From Alcanivorax sp. DG881 (GTDB lineage: Bacteria > Pseudomonadota > Gammaproteobacteria > Pseudomonadales > Alcanivoracaceae), in NCBI RefSeq assembly GCF_000155615.1, contig NZ_DS989915.1, forward strand, positions 2,125,955 through 2,189,954: DNA of 64,000 bases, given 5' to 3'. A program made the translations under genes and the position numbers. Positions 19,787 to 28,323 of the stretch are shown here, piece by piece. How positions within the stretch are numbered: position 1 is the stretch's first letter; every line of letters starts with the position of its first letter. The notes under the pieces are model-generated. The model worked only from the letters and a program-made list of their open reading frames with translations, made no database searches and was not told the DNA's origin.

Positions 19787-22261
19787 CTACTCCTTGTTGA
19801 GAATCAACTTGTCATAAACAAAGCCACCCGTCGGCACAGTGACATCAAATTCATCAACGATGGGATAGATGTCCCGCGGCGTCGCCGCTTCATCCGGGGC
19901 ACCAGGAGTGCCACTAACGACAGCATAGTCCGGCCCATCCGCCACTCTCTCTTCTTCATTGCGACGTGACTCAACGGACTCCAGCACCGCCTTGAGCGGA
20001 CCACTCTCGATGTCATAACCCCTGTCACCTTCGATATGCTCTGCCAGCCACTGAATCGCATCCCGTTCGTTACCAGGCTTGATCGGAACGCAGACCCTCA
20101 CCCAGGGGCTGTTGAGAAATTCATTACGTCGATTGTCGCCGTCCAGCTGGATCGCCCATTTCAAAGAGCTGCCCAGGGGAGCAGGGTCACTCTCAGCAGT
20201 AATTTCATAGGGTGGCCGCTCCAGTCCTGTCGCAGAAGCGGCGTAACGTGGACGCCACCAGGAAGGGTGCATGTAGAGAAAAATACCGTTGAGGTCAAAA
20301 TAGCGGTGAAAATACTCTAGTTCTGTAGGTGTTGGTTCTGACGGGTTAGCCGGATTGGCAAAAAGATGCGAGACCATCCGGTTCATGATTTCATAGCGCT
20401 CTTCCTGGCGTAGATCGGCCGCCGGGCGCTTGGGGATTTTGCTTCTCTCCGTGATCAGAGTCCTTTCCCGCTCGAACTTTTTCTGTAACGATTCTTCCCG
20501 AATTTCTTCTCTTAACTGCTCCTTCGTTGCCTCCCACTCCAATATCGCCTGACTGGATGGTAACCAGGAGTAGGTATAACTCACATTGACGTTATGGCTG
20601 TCACCAGGCGAAACACCCACCGCAACAACAAACAAGCCGCTGTCCGGATCCTCCCCTTCCTGCCAGCTGATGTTATTACGGGGCGATGGCGCGTGATCTT
20701 CCTTGCCACCGCTTTCAAGGTCCGTAATGCTGTCGATAGCAACAGAATCAATACTTCTTCCTGCAGGAACCACTACACCAATCGGCACATACCACGTCTC
20801 ATGGGAATCGCTCCACTCAAGCGTTGCAGATGTGGTACCGGTTTCCTGTCCGCCTTCCGGCTTGGGTGGTGTTCCCGGCGGCACATCCGGGATGGAAATA
20901 TCCTGCCCTTCCCGGAAATGAACAAATTTGCTTCTTGCCAGTCCGGCACCTGGGTTACGGACATATAACTGCCAGACCATCCTTGGCCCCAGGTCCTGAA
21001 CCTTCACCCTCACTTTTCTCAGTACGCGTCTCAAGCCGTAATTAACGGGTGTATCACCGTTGTTCTGGATCAATCGCCGCGATGAATTCGTTGTTGTGGT
21101 TTCTTCAAAGGCACGGGTGCGAACCGAAACAGATTTTCGGATTCTCTCCGAAGCACGAAAGGTGGTTTCCTTGAGACGTTTCTTGGTGCGTTCGGTATTT
21201 CGCTCCCGCGAACTATTAAAGTTCGTCGATACATCCGCGCCAAACTGGTACACCCCGACCTGACCACTAAAATTCGCCGAAATCGCCACTTCAGAGCTAT
21301 TTCTTACCATCGTCGCGGTGCGGTCAGACACCTCATCCAGATTGCGCTGTTCACGCGCTTGCTCGGATTCAGTCACCAGGCCAACTTCATTGATTTCCTC
21401 GAAGGACTGACGGCGAACCGTTTCGGTGATAACTTCCAGAGTTTCCGCTGGCGCCACCGTGAACGACTCTTCAATCGGCCCAAACCCTTCTTCCGTATTG
21501 AAGAATAGCTGGCGGTAATAATGGGCGATGCCGATAGGCGACAATGCTTCTTCTACTCGCCCAGGAAGAAAGCCAAACGCTTTGCCAAGCACATCCTTTT
21601 TGATGGCTTCATCCAGGGTATTCCGACCCTCCAGCCAGCGCCCGATTGCACCGTCAAAACCTTTCAGAATTTCCAGCCTGGCCTGGTGGAAATCCAGCGA
21701 ATCATCCGCACCAATATCCATGCCACTGAATACAACAGCAGGCGCTTTTCGTTGCTGCAGTGTTTTTCGACTGTTACCAACCGGTTTACGCACCATCCTA
21801 AATGCACGCCTGATCAAACCGGGATTATTATTGTCCGTTACCCCCTCGTTTCCAGGCACATCGAGATTCATGGGACGCAACCGATCCACGCCGTTGAGGA
21901 GAATTCGATCTCCTACCTGTACAGCATCAGGAAACGCCTTCAGCTTGAGGCGACGCGGACTCAGATTGCTTATATCCATAGGATCTATGGATTCTTTCGC
22001 CAATTCTTTATCAATGGCTGCTGACAACATTTGCCTGCTGGGTAACTTTTGCCTCTTCCAGTTATTACTTAGACTTAACGCCGCAACGGTCGACATATCA
22101 CCCAGCTCTGAAAGACGAGCGGTGGCGGGCATACGATTCGCCATTACGGCACTGAGGTTCAGCAAGGCGCCGCCAGAAATCCAGCGCAGGAAAAGGGGCT
22201 CATAAGATGCGACAGTCAGAGTCGCGTAGGCATCTGAAAAGGGCTTCAGCGTCGTGGTCAT
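19787..22261 (-). CDS. Large unknown protein coupled to PhoD-like phosphatase
   Basis: 824 residues from the ATG at 22261, which has an almost ideal AAGGAGGTGA Shine-Dalgarno; a longer frame to 22330 is disfavoured. I do not recognise a family. Segments: a helical N-terminus with a hydrophobic patch (LFLRWISGGALLNLSAVMA, about 24-42) but no clear signal peptide; a central 265-400 stretch rich in Thr, Arg, Glu and Ser (ITETVRRQSFEEINEVGLV, ANFSGQVGVYQFGADVSTN, RTKKRLKETTFRASERIRK); a Pro/Gly linker (about 455-470); a beta-rich domain; a charged coiled coil (about 570-605); and an aromatic MHPSWWRPRYAAS motif near 665. It precedes and is tightly coupled to the PhoD-like gene, inserted between spoT and ridA. 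Confidence 0.8.
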   Translation of the reverse strand: MTTTLKPFSDAYATLTVASYEPLFLRWISGGALLNLSAVMANRMPATARLSELGDMSTVAALSLSNNWKRQKLPSRQMLSAAIDKELAKESIDPMDISNLSPRRLKLKAFPDAVQVGDRILLNGVDRLRPMNLDVPGNEGVTDNNNPGLIRRAFRMVRKPVGNSRKTLQQRKAPAVVFSGMDIGADDSLDFHQARLEILKGFDGAIGRWLEGRNTLDEAIKKDVLGKAFGFLPGRVEEALSPIGIAHYYRQLFFNTEEGFGPIEESFTVAPAETLEVITETVRRQSFEEINEVGLVTESEQAREQRNLDEVSDRTATMVRNSSEVAISANFSGQVGVYQFGADVSTNFNSSRERNTERTKKRLKETTFRASERIRKSVSVRTRAFEETTTTNSSRRLIQNNGDTPVNYGLRRVLRKVRVKVQDLGPRMVWQLYVRNPGAGLARSKFVHFREGQDISIPDVPPGTPPKPEGGQETGTTSATLEWSDSHETWYVPIGVVVPAGRSIDSVAIDSITDLESGGKEDHAPSPRNNISWQEGEDPDSGLFVVAVGVSPGDSHNVNVSYTYSWLPSSQAILEWEATKEQLREEIREESLQKKFERERTLITERSKIPKRPAADLRQEERYEIMNRMVSHLFANPANPSEPTPTELEYFHRYFDLNGIFLYMHPSWWRPRYAASATGLERPPYEITAESDPAPLGSSLKWAIQLDGDNRRNEFLNSPWVRVCVPIKPGNERDAIQWLAEHIEGDRGYDIESGPLKAVLESVESRRNEEERVADGPDYAVVSGTPGAPDEAATPRDIYPIVDEFDVTVPTGGFVYDKLILNKE

Positions 22262-22519
22262 GGTCACCTCCTTGTTACCGTTATCCACTCCGTTAACATT
22301 AGCAACTCCCCAATGGCATGGAACGAGCAACTACCGATAACGTGGAGAGGTTCGCACTTTGCCCCCCGACAGACGGTTTATCTGTACGCCCGCACCAAAT
22401 TGATGAGGCATCAGACCGCCCTTTGTTGCGTCCCAACGCCTGCCATGCAAGCATAACGGCCTTTAATTACCCTGCCGGCCAAATAACGTCGCCAGCAGCT
22501 CAACCAATGAAGAACGATC

Positions 22520-22906
22520 ATGTCCAACCATTCCGTAATCAGCACCGACAAGGCTCCGCAAGCCATTGGCACCTATTCCCAGGCCATCAAGGCTGGCTCT
22601 ACCGTGTATCTGTCCGGCCAGATTCCACTGGTGCCGGAAACCATGGAGCTGATTGAAGGCGACATGGAGGCGCAGATCGAGCAGGTGTTTTCCAATCTGA
22701 TCGCGGTGTGTGAAGCCGCTGGCGGCAGCCTGCAGGACATCGTAAAGCTGAATATCTTCCTCACCGACCTGAGCCACTTTGCGCTGGTCAACGAGGTCAT
22801 GGCACGGCATTTCACCCAGCCTTATCCGGCTCGGGCGGCCATCGGCGTGGCGGCGCTGCCCAAGGGCGCCGGCGTAGAAATGGACGGTATTCTGGATATT
22901 GCCTGA
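22520..22906 (+). CDS. ridA: RidA family reactive imine deaminase
   Basis: 128 residues, standard RidA (YjgF) length. It hydrolyses reactive enamine/imine intermediates from PLP enzymes to 2-oxo acids and ammonia. Key segments are [28 protein letters not shown] and [21 protein letters not shown], containing the catalytic-type Arg (ARAA) and Glu. In Pseudomonas it directly follows spoT; here they are separated by the inserted pair. A terminator follows. Confidence 0.95.
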   Translation: MSNHSVISTDKAPQAIGTYSQAIKAGSTVYLSGQIPLVPETMELIEGDMEAQIEQVFSNLIAVCEAAGGSLQDIVKLNIFLTDLSHFALVNEVMARHFTQPYPARAAIGVAALPKGAGVEMDGILDIA

Positions 22907-22935
22907 TCCGCTGCACGCACCACGCGCCATGCAAC

Positions 22936-22962
22936 ACGCCCGCCCTTGTGCGGGCGTTTTTG
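22936..22962 (+). terminator. Rho-independent terminator after ridA
   Basis: ACGCCCGC (22936-22943), loop CCTTGT, GCGGGCGT (22950-22957), then a T-run, about 30 bases past the ridA stop. Confidence 0.88.
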
Positions 22963-22970
22963 TTGGTGCG

Positions 22971-23044
22971 ACCCTCCGAAAGGAGGGGAGACAGAACGAC
23001 TTGAAAGGCGCACCATCGAACAGACGGTGGGCGGACAGATGTCC
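22971..23044 (+). other. Hairpin-rich leader of the DUF2789 gene
   Basis: Three successive hairpins: CCCTCC-GAAA-GGAGGG (about 22972-22987, a GNRA tetraloop), CACC...GGTG (about 23013-23030), and GCGGAC-AGAT-GTCCGC (23029-23044), the last two abutting. They fall between the ridA terminator and the ATG at 23095. The arrangement suggests a structured 5-prime leader or small RNA; it does not match any riboswitch class I can recall. Confidence 0.4.
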
Positions 23045-23094
23045 GCTTGCGTTAATCCCGCAACACTTATTTTCGCAACATAAGGGAGAGCGAT

Positions 23095-23331
23095 ATGGAT
23101 ACCGCGACCCACGACCTCAACACCCTGTTTGATCAGCTCGGCCTGGCCAGCAGCGACCCCGATATCGAAGACTTCATCCACCAGCATGGCGGCACACTCA
23201 CCGACAGCATGCACCTGCATCAGGCACCGTTCTGGAATGAATCCCAGGCACGATTTCTCGCCGAGGCGGTTCGCGAAGACGCGGAGTGGGCAGAGACTGT
23301 GGATACGCTGAGCGCCCTGTTAAGGCATTGA
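23095..23331 (+). CDS. DUF2789 family small protein
   Basis: 78 residues, acidic, with GGGAGAG just before the ATG. The pattern MDTATHDLNTLFDQLGL, then APFWNESQARFLAEA and DAEWAETVDTLSALLR, matches the DUF2789 family as I recall it from Pseudomonas and relatives, where it also lies near ridA. No function is established to my knowledge. The protein is probably soluble and all-helical. Confidence 0.85.
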   Translation: MDTATHDLNTLFDQLGLASSDPDIEDFIHQHGGTLTDSMHLHQAPFWNESQARFLAEAVREDAEWAETVDTLSALLRH

Positions 23332-23463
23332 CGACAACCTCGGGCTACGCGTGACGCGTGACGAAAAGCTTGGTTGCCGCAGGGCGCGCCTGCAAGTGGA
23401 AACTACCTTCAAACATGCGAATCCCTTGCAGGCCTGCTCTTGCGGCGGGTCATGCGCCCGGCC

Positions 23464-24042
23464 TTACCCGATCGGTAACAGCAGCAGTATTCGGTCGAAG
23501 AAGATGCAATAAAGCAGCAGCGGCACCGGCAAACCGATCAGCGTGCCGAGCATGTAGTGGCGTAACGTCACCCCGCTGAGCGCCAGCGTGTAATTCAACG
23601 CCGGCATGGTCTGAAACAACAGACGCAACAAGGCCACGCTGCGTACCGGGTGGCTGTCCAGCCGCGCCAGAATCTTGCGGGCGAGGGGGCTCTGGATATC
23701 CCGCAGGGCACTGCCGCCCAGCCCGCGCACCAGCACATAGGTCACCAGGCAGGACACACAGGCGGCAATATAAGTCGCCAGCCCACCCATCACCGTTCCC
23801 AGCGCCAGGATGGCCGCCGCCAGAAAGATCCAGCCGGGCAGCTGAATCAGGTTACCGATCACGAAGACCACCACAAAGGCAATGAGACCGGTGATCGGGT
23901 TGGCTTCCAGTTGCGCGCGCAGGAACGACACCGACAGCTGCTCACGCAGGCCGGTAAGCTCTACCGTAATCAGGACCAGCGCCAGCACCATGGCCAGCAT
24001 GATCAGCCGCCGATAGCGCCCCAGAGAAAGTGTCATCATCAC
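23464..24042 (-). CDS. VTT/TMEM64 (DedA-like) membrane protein
   Basis: 192 residues with four to six membrane segments. The VTT (SNARE-associated) signature is visible: IQLPGWIFLAAAILALG, then a Gly-rich loop with LVRGLGG, and RLLFQTMPALNYTLALSGVTLRHYMLGT. Such proteins sit in the inner membrane; some relatives are lipid scramblases or flippases. Tandem GCGTGAC copies (about 23349-23362) and an inverted repeat GCCTGCAAG (23388-23396 with 23425-23433) lie between this gene and DUF2789. Confidence 0.85.
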   Translation of the reverse strand: MMMTLSLGRYRRLIMLAMVLALVLITVELTGLREQLSVSFLRAQLEANPITGLIAFVVVFVIGNLIQLPGWIFLAAAILALGTVMGGLATYIAACVSCLVTYVLVRGLGGSALRDIQSPLARKILARLDSHPVRSVALLRLLFQTMPALNYTLALSGVTLRHYMLGTLIGLPVPLLLYCIFFDRILLLLPIG

Positions 24043-24117
24043 AACCGTTTTGCCTTTTCTTGCCTCGCACTATGGACAGTGTAAGCCGGCACGGCCAGCA
24101 AAACGTGAAGGGGGACG

Positions 24118-24310
24118 TTTCAAGTTGAAAGTTGAAAGTTGAAAGTTGAAAGTTGAAAGTTGAAAGTTGAAAAGTGCAGGATTCTTGGGATGCCCGCCAG
24201 TGCCCACGATGAGTTCAAGTTTAGATTGTTTCCCGGTACTGCGGCGCGGCTAAAGCCTGTTTCGGATGGCTCCCGGCAATGCCGCGCTTTTCAACTTTGA
24301 ACATTCAACT
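24118..24310. repeat. Interrupted palindrome with heptamer-tandem arm (GTTGAAA x7)
   Basis: The left arm is seven perfect tandem copies of GTTGAAA (24124-24172). The right arm (24284-24310) reads GCGCTTTTCAACTTTGAAC and on, which is the complement of the same phrase. The core of about 110 bases contains CTGCGGCGCGGC (24239-24250), also found in the element at 56182-56334, which uses the same arm phrase. It fills the gap between the VTT gene and the end of purK. Confidence 0.75.
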
Positions 24311-24322
24311 CGCAACGCAAAA

Positions 24323-25429
24323 TCACCCCAGATCCAGCTCGGAATCCAGCACCGCCTGATAGCCTTCCGGCAGCACATCGGCCCAGGCATCCAGGCCCTG
24401 GCGCAAACCGTCCAGGGTATCGGCCACCAGATTGGCGTGGCCCACCTTGCGGCCCGGGCGCACGCTCTTGCCATACCAGTGCACCACGCCCGGGTGCTGC
24501 AGCCAGGCACTTTCGAACGGGGTGCCGATCAGGTTGACCATGGCGGAGGGGCCATGCACATTCAGCGCGTGCAGGGGCACACCGGCCAGGGCATGAACGT
24601 GCAGGTCGAACTGGGACCAGTCCGCCCCTTCATGGGTCCAGTGCCCGGAGTTATGCACTCGCGGAGCAATTTCGTTGACCATCAACTGGCCATCGACTTC
24701 AAAGAATTCCACCGCCATGACACCGGCATAGTCCAGCTCTTCCATGATGCCCTTGAGCATCTGTTCCGCCGGCTTTTGCAGGTCGGCACAGGCATTGGCC
24801 GGGGCCAGGCTCAGGCGCAGAATGCCGTCCACGTGCCAGTTGCGGGTGAGTGGGTAGAACAGGGTTTCGCCGCTGATGCTGCGCGCGCCGACAATGGACA
24901 GCTCACGGCGGAAGGGAATTTTCTTCTCGACGATGGCCTTGCCGGCCAGCTCGGCGGCGGGCACGGCGGACAGGTCGCCCCCCTCCCCCACAATCCAGGT
25001 ACCACGACCGTCATAGCCGCCGCTTCGCGCCTTCACTACCACACCGCCGAACTTCGCTACTGCGGCCTGCAGGTCATCGGTCTTGTCCAGGCTCACCCAG
25101 GGCGCCGTGGGAATGCCCAGCTTGTCGAGCATGGCTTTCTGGGTGAAGCGGTCGGGGATTACTTGCAGGGCACCCCGGGCGACGCAACGATCGCTCTGGG
25201 CCAGCTCCGCGGAAAACCCGGTGCCCGGGAAGGCTTCACGTTCCACGGTAATCACCGGGTAACGCTCCTGACACTCTTCCCAGCTGATCGGCACAGCCAA
25301 GTCAGAAGTGCCCGGCAACAGCAGCGCCCGTTCCGGATCGTAACGGTCCACCACCAGCCCCAGTCGGGCTGCGGCTTCTGCCATCATCAGGCCAAGCTGG
25401 CCACCACCAAGAACAAGTACGCGATTCAT
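24323..25429 (-). CDS. purK: N5-carboxyaminoimidazole ribonucleotide synthase
   Basis: 368 residues, ATP-grasp enzyme of de novo purine synthesis; it converts AIR, ATP and bicarbonate to N5-CAIR. N-terminal GGGQLGLMMAEAAARLG, the ATP-grasp lysine region VVVKARSGGYDGRGTW, and C-terminal EIAPRVHNSGHWT and VHWYGKSVRPGRKVGHAN are typical. It lies 45 bases after purE on the same strand, the usual purEK operon. Its end abuts the GTTGAAA palindrome. Confidence 0.97.
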   Translation of the reverse strand: MNRVLVLGGGQLGLMMAEAAARLGLVVDRYDPERALLLPGTSDLAVPISWEECQERYPVITVEREAFPGTGFSAELAQSDRCVARGALQVIPDRFTQKAMLDKLGIPTAPWVSLDKTDDLQAAVAKFGGVVVKARSGGYDGRGTWIVGEGGDLSAVPAAELAGKAIVEKKIPFRRELSIVGARSISGETLFYPLTRNWHVDGILRLSLAPANACADLQKPAEQMLKGIMEELDYAGVMAVEFFEVDGQLMVNEIAPRVHNSGHWTHEGADWSQFDLHVHALAGVPLHALNVHGPSAMVNLIGTPFESAWLQHPGVVHWYGKSVRPGRKVGHANLVADTLDGLRQGLDAWADVLPEGYQAVLDSELDLG

Positions 25430-25474
25430 AGCAGATCCGTCAGAGCAAACAGGGAAAAGAACAGCGCCGGGGAA

Positions 25475-25966
25475 TCAGCCCTGCCCCAGCTCGGCATTGG
25501 CCAACACTTCATCCGCGCGGGACGCTTTCCAGTCGGCGATTTGCTGCAGCAGCTCGGGGTTGTCCGCCGCCAGCATCTGGGAGGCCAGCAGGCCGGCATT
25601 CCAGGCGCCCGCTGCGCCGATGGCCAGGGTGCCCACGGCCACGCCTTTGGGCATCTGCACGATGGACAACAGGCTGTCCCAGCCAGACAGGGTACGGCTT
25701 TTCACCGGCACACCGAGCACCGGCAGCGGTGTCAGCGAAGCAATCATGCCCGGCAGGTGGGCCGCGCCCCCGGCACCGGCAATGATCACCTTGTAGCCGT
25801 TCTCGTGGGCGCTTTTGGCAAAGTCATACATGCGCTGAGGGGTGCGGTGAGCCGATACCACTTCGGCCTTCCAACCCACATTGAACTGGGTCAAGGCGTC
25901 ACAGGCTTCTTTCATGGTCTCCCAGTCAGACTGGGAGCCCATTACCACGGCAACCGGCGTGCTCAT
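25475..25966 (-). CDS. purE: N5-CAIR mutase
   Basis: 163 residues, class I PurE; it converts N5-CAIR to CAIR and forms an octamer in studied species. Motifs MGSQSDWETMKEA and VSAHRTPQRM near the N-terminus and GAGGAAHLPGMIAS are present, including the catalytic Ser and His. First gene of purEK; its promoter must lie between 25967 and the palindromic element at 26173. Confidence 0.97.
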   Translation of the reverse strand: MSTPVAVVMGSQSDWETMKEACDALTQFNVGWKAEVVSAHRTPQRMYDFAKSAHENGYKVIIAGAGGAAHLPGMIASLTPLPVLGVPVKSRTLSGWDSLLSIVQMPKGVAVGTLAIGAAGAWNAGLLASQMLAADNPELLQQIADWKASRADEVLANAELGQG

Positions 25967-26172
25967 TCGCGTTACTCCATCGCGCCCATCACGGGCTTTT
26001 GCGGCGCATCGGGATCACCCCCGGCACCGACACAGAAAAATTTGAGGCGCACACTTTACTAATGCCAGCGCCGGAGGCAAGTCTATCGGCGAAAAAACAA
26101 CCAATGATGACGTTCCCGGCCGACAGATGGGCGATTTTAGCGTGATTTGGCCGGGAATGCGCTTTGCAGAGC

Positions 26173-26322
26173 AGCTACAAGCTGCAAGCGGCAAGCTACA
26201 ACGCGAAAAATGGCCGTAGACCATTCAGCGCCATGCCCGCGTCCAGCTTTCGGTGAAGCCAGCGCGTTAAACACATTCTCTACGCCCCCAGCCGTAGGAG
26301 ATTGTAGCTTGAGGCTTGTCGC
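26173..26322. repeat. Interrupted palindrome, GCAAGCTACA arms
   Basis: The left arm (26173-26200) carries GCTGCAAGCGGCAAGCTACA; the right arm (26303-26322) reads TGTAGCTTGAGGCTTGTCGC, its imperfect complement. The core contains CGCGAAA (26202-26208) and CGCCATGCCCGCG (26229-26241) with the same 27-base offset as in the element at 56182-56334, although the arms differ. It lies in the 356-base gap between purE and the next gene and abuts that gene's stop. No gene is supported in the gap. Confidence 0.65.
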
Positions 26323-27150
26323 TCATCTATCCGCCAGCACCTGTGCATAACCCTCCGGGTAACCCGGATAGCGCAAGGTGTAGTGCCCTTGCTGGATATA
26401 CAGGCTGCGCACCTGTTTGCCGGCGGCCGGTGCATCCGGTACGGCCAGCGTCAGGCCCTGCTGATCCGCCAGCCATTTCAGCACATCCAGATTGCGGCCA
26501 CCCACTGCATCGGTGCCGATCACCAGCGGCGGCATGTCCCGGCCCTCCAGCCAGCCCAGCACCACGCTGTGCAGCAGGCCCACGCAATCGTCGCGATGAA
26601 TGCGGTTGGTCCATTGAGGCGTCGGCAGGCTTTCTTCACCCCGGGCCAGCCTGGCCGCCTTGTCGATCTGTCGATAGCGGCCCGGCCCATAGATGCCGGT
26701 GAAACGCACCACGGTACTGAGGCTGCGGGTGCTGATTTCCTCTTCTGCCGCCAGCAACACCTTGCCGTTATATCGGCTCGGCCGCGGCGGCGTCAGTTCA
26801 TCCACCACTCCGTCCACATCGCCGAACACCGCACTGCTGGATACGAAGACCACCGGAGGCAGCGGTTGCTGGCGTCCCAACGCTTCCAGCAGCGTCAGCG
26901 GCGCCCGCACATAGGCCTGCAAATAGCCTTCTTCGCTGTACTCGGAGGGCGTCATAATAATAACCAGCAAATCCACCGGGTCCGGAGGCAGCATGGCTGC
27001 ACCCTCGGTGAGATCCTGGCTGTACAGCTCCACTCCGGCTGGCGCCTGCGCGCCGCGACGGATGGCACTGATGCGGTGGCCGTTAGCGATTAACTGTTCG
27101 GCCAGGCCGGCGCCCAAATCCCCCAGCCCGGCAATCAGAATATGAGACAT
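26323..27150 (-). CDS. NAD(P)-dependent epimerase/dehydratase-like protein (YeeZ type)
   Basis: 275 residues, Rossmann fold of the extended SDR class. The N-terminal dinucleotide loop is GLGDLGAGLAEQL (about residues 8-20). VVFVSSSAVFG carries the Ser strand, but the usual YxxxK is replaced by a YNGKVLLAAEE-like segment. FTGIYGPGRY and NRIHRDDCVGLLH follow. It resembles E. coli YeeZ, whose substrate is not known to me. Confidence 0.8.
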   Translation of the reverse strand: MSHILIAGLGDLGAGLAEQLIANGHRISAIRRGAQAPAGVELYSQDLTEGAAMLPPDPVDLLVIIMTPSEYSEEGYLQAYVRAPLTLLEALGRQQPLPPVVFVSSSAVFGDVDGVVDELTPPRPSRYNGKVLLAAEEEISTRSLSTVVRFTGIYGPGRYRQIDKAARLARGEESLPTPQWTNRIHRDDCVGLLHSVVLGWLEGRDMPPLVIGTDAVGGRNLDVLKWLADQQGLTLAVPDAPAAGKQVRSLYIQQGHYTLRYPGYPEGYAQVLADR

Positions 27151-27164
27151 AGAAAATCAATTGA

Positions 27165-27253
27165 TAGTTAATAATGAATAATTAACCACGGAACCCCGCC
27201 AGCACCACACCCGCGAGTTATTCAGAGGTTCCTTAACTATTCATTATTAACTA
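27165..27253. repeat. Interrupted palindrome with 16-bp perfect arms
   Basis: TAGTTAATAATGAATA (27165-27180) and its exact complement (27238-27253), with an imperfect inner continuation (TTAAccacGGAACC against GGTTCCTTAA). It fills the divergent gap before oxyR, so it may overlap the oxyR promoter. The same arm phrase occurs at 63785-63932, and a related single arm lies at about 61762-61790. Confidence 0.8.
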
Positions 27254-27323
27254 ATACCCCCTCTGGCATCCCTCTTTGCAGAGGTGCACAATGCAGAAAC
27301 CATCGGTTTAACGTATCGACGCC

Positions 27324-28226
27324 ATGACACTAACAGAACTTCGCTATCTAGTCGCCCTGGCCCGCGAGCGCCACTTTGGCCACGCGGCCCAGGCCTGCAA
27401 CGTCAGCCAGCCCACCCTCAGCGCCGCCATTAAAAAGCTGGAAGAGCAGCTGGGTATGCCCCTGTTCGAGCGGCGCCCCCGTGAAGTGGTGGTGACGCCC
27501 CAGGCCGAGCCCATTGTCGCCCAGGCCCAGCGTGTGCTGGAACAGGCAGATCTGCTCTCGCAGATGGCCATGAGCCAACGCGACCAGCTCGGCTCACCGC
27601 TGCGGGTCGGAGCGATCTTTACCGTCGCGCCCTATCTGTTCCCGACCATGGTGCCCCGGGTGCGCGAAGCCGCCCCGGAAATGCCGCTGTTTATCGAAGA
27701 AAATTACACCCATGTGCTGCGCCGCAAGCTGGAACACGGCGAGCTGGATGCCATTATCGTGGCACTGCCTTTTTCCGGTGGCGGCCTGGTGCGGGCGCGC
27801 ATGTACGAGGAATCCTTCTCTGTCCTGCTGCCCGGCGACCATGCCTGGACGGCGCAGAAAAAAATCGCCCCGGAACAACTGCTCGACGAAACCCTGCTGC
27901 TACTCGGTGAAGGCCACTGTTTCCGTGACCAGGTGCTGGAGCTGTGTCCAGCCATCGACTCCCAGCACCAGCGCAACCTGGTACAGATCGAAGGCGGCTC
28001 CCTGGAAACCCTGCGCCATATGGTCGCCGGCGGGCTGGGCATTACCGTGCTGCCCAATTCGGCTCTCCACCAGCATGGCTACGACAAGGACACCTTTGCG
28101 GTGCGTCCGTTTGAAGAGCCGGTTCCTTCCCGGACCATCGCCCTGGTCTGGCGCGATAGCTTCCCTCGGCCCAAGGCCATCGAAGTGCTGCGCCAAGCTG
28201 TGCCCAAGGAAGGACTGTCGGGGTAA
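27324..28226 (+). CDS. oxyR: Hydrogen peroxide-sensing LysR regulator OxyR
   Basis: 300 residues, LysR type. Winged helix-turn-helix about 1-60 (MTLTELRYLVALARERHFGHAAQ, VSQPTLSAAIKKLEEQLG). The redox pair is present at C199 (GEGHCFRD) and C208 (LELCP), the same numbering as E. coli OxyR, so disulfide sensing is expected. It lies upstream of recG; an oxyR-recG order is known in Pseudomonas aeruginosa. A palindromic element sits in its upstream gap. Confidence 0.95.
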   Translation: MTLTELRYLVALARERHFGHAAQACNVSQPTLSAAIKKLEEQLGMPLFERRPREVVVTPQAEPIVAQAQRVLEQADLLSQMAMSQRDQLGSPLRVGAIFTVAPYLFPTMVPRVREAAPEMPLFIEENYTHVLRRKLEHGELDAIIVALPFSGGGLVRARMYEESFSVLLPGDHAWTAQKKIAPEQLLDETLLLLGEGHCFRDQVLELCPAIDSQHQRNLVQIEGGSLETLRHMVAGGLGITVLPNSALHQHGYDKDTFAVRPFEEPVPSRTIALVWRDSFPRPKAIEVLRQAVPKEGLSG

Positions 28227-28227
28227 C

Positions 28228-28320
28228 AGTTTCGAGATGCGAGTGACGAGTTTCGAAGACCCTGCCCGGTTTTGCATTGCGCAACGCGCTCCTCGCCGCT
28301 CGCTGTCGGGAACCGCTTGA
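28228..28320. repeat. Phrase-repeat element between oxyR and recG
   Basis: The left part reads GCGAGTGACGAGTTTCGAAG (about 28239-28258). The right part (about 28285-28314) on the complementary strand gives a related GCGAG-rich phrase. The arm resembles that of the element at 36634-36720. Pairing between the two sides is poor, so this may be a degenerate copy. Confidence 0.4.
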
Positions 28321-28323
28321 TCC

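Noticed and set aside
22971..23044. Cyclic-di-GMP (GEMM) riboswitch before DUF2789
   Set aside because: A GNRA stem is present, but the conserved GEMM joining sequences are missing.
24118..24310. CRISPR-like array of short repeats
   Set aside because: The repeats are adjacent heptamers without spacers and the other arm is inverted, so it is a palindrome arm, not a CRISPR.
24266..26062. 598-residue plus-strand frame over purK-purE
   Set aside because: Antisense to two clear purine genes; composition (Gln, His, Gly) is that of a shadow frame.
26015..26224. Small minus-strand frame upstream of purE
   Set aside because: It overlaps a palindromic repeat arm and is not protein-like.
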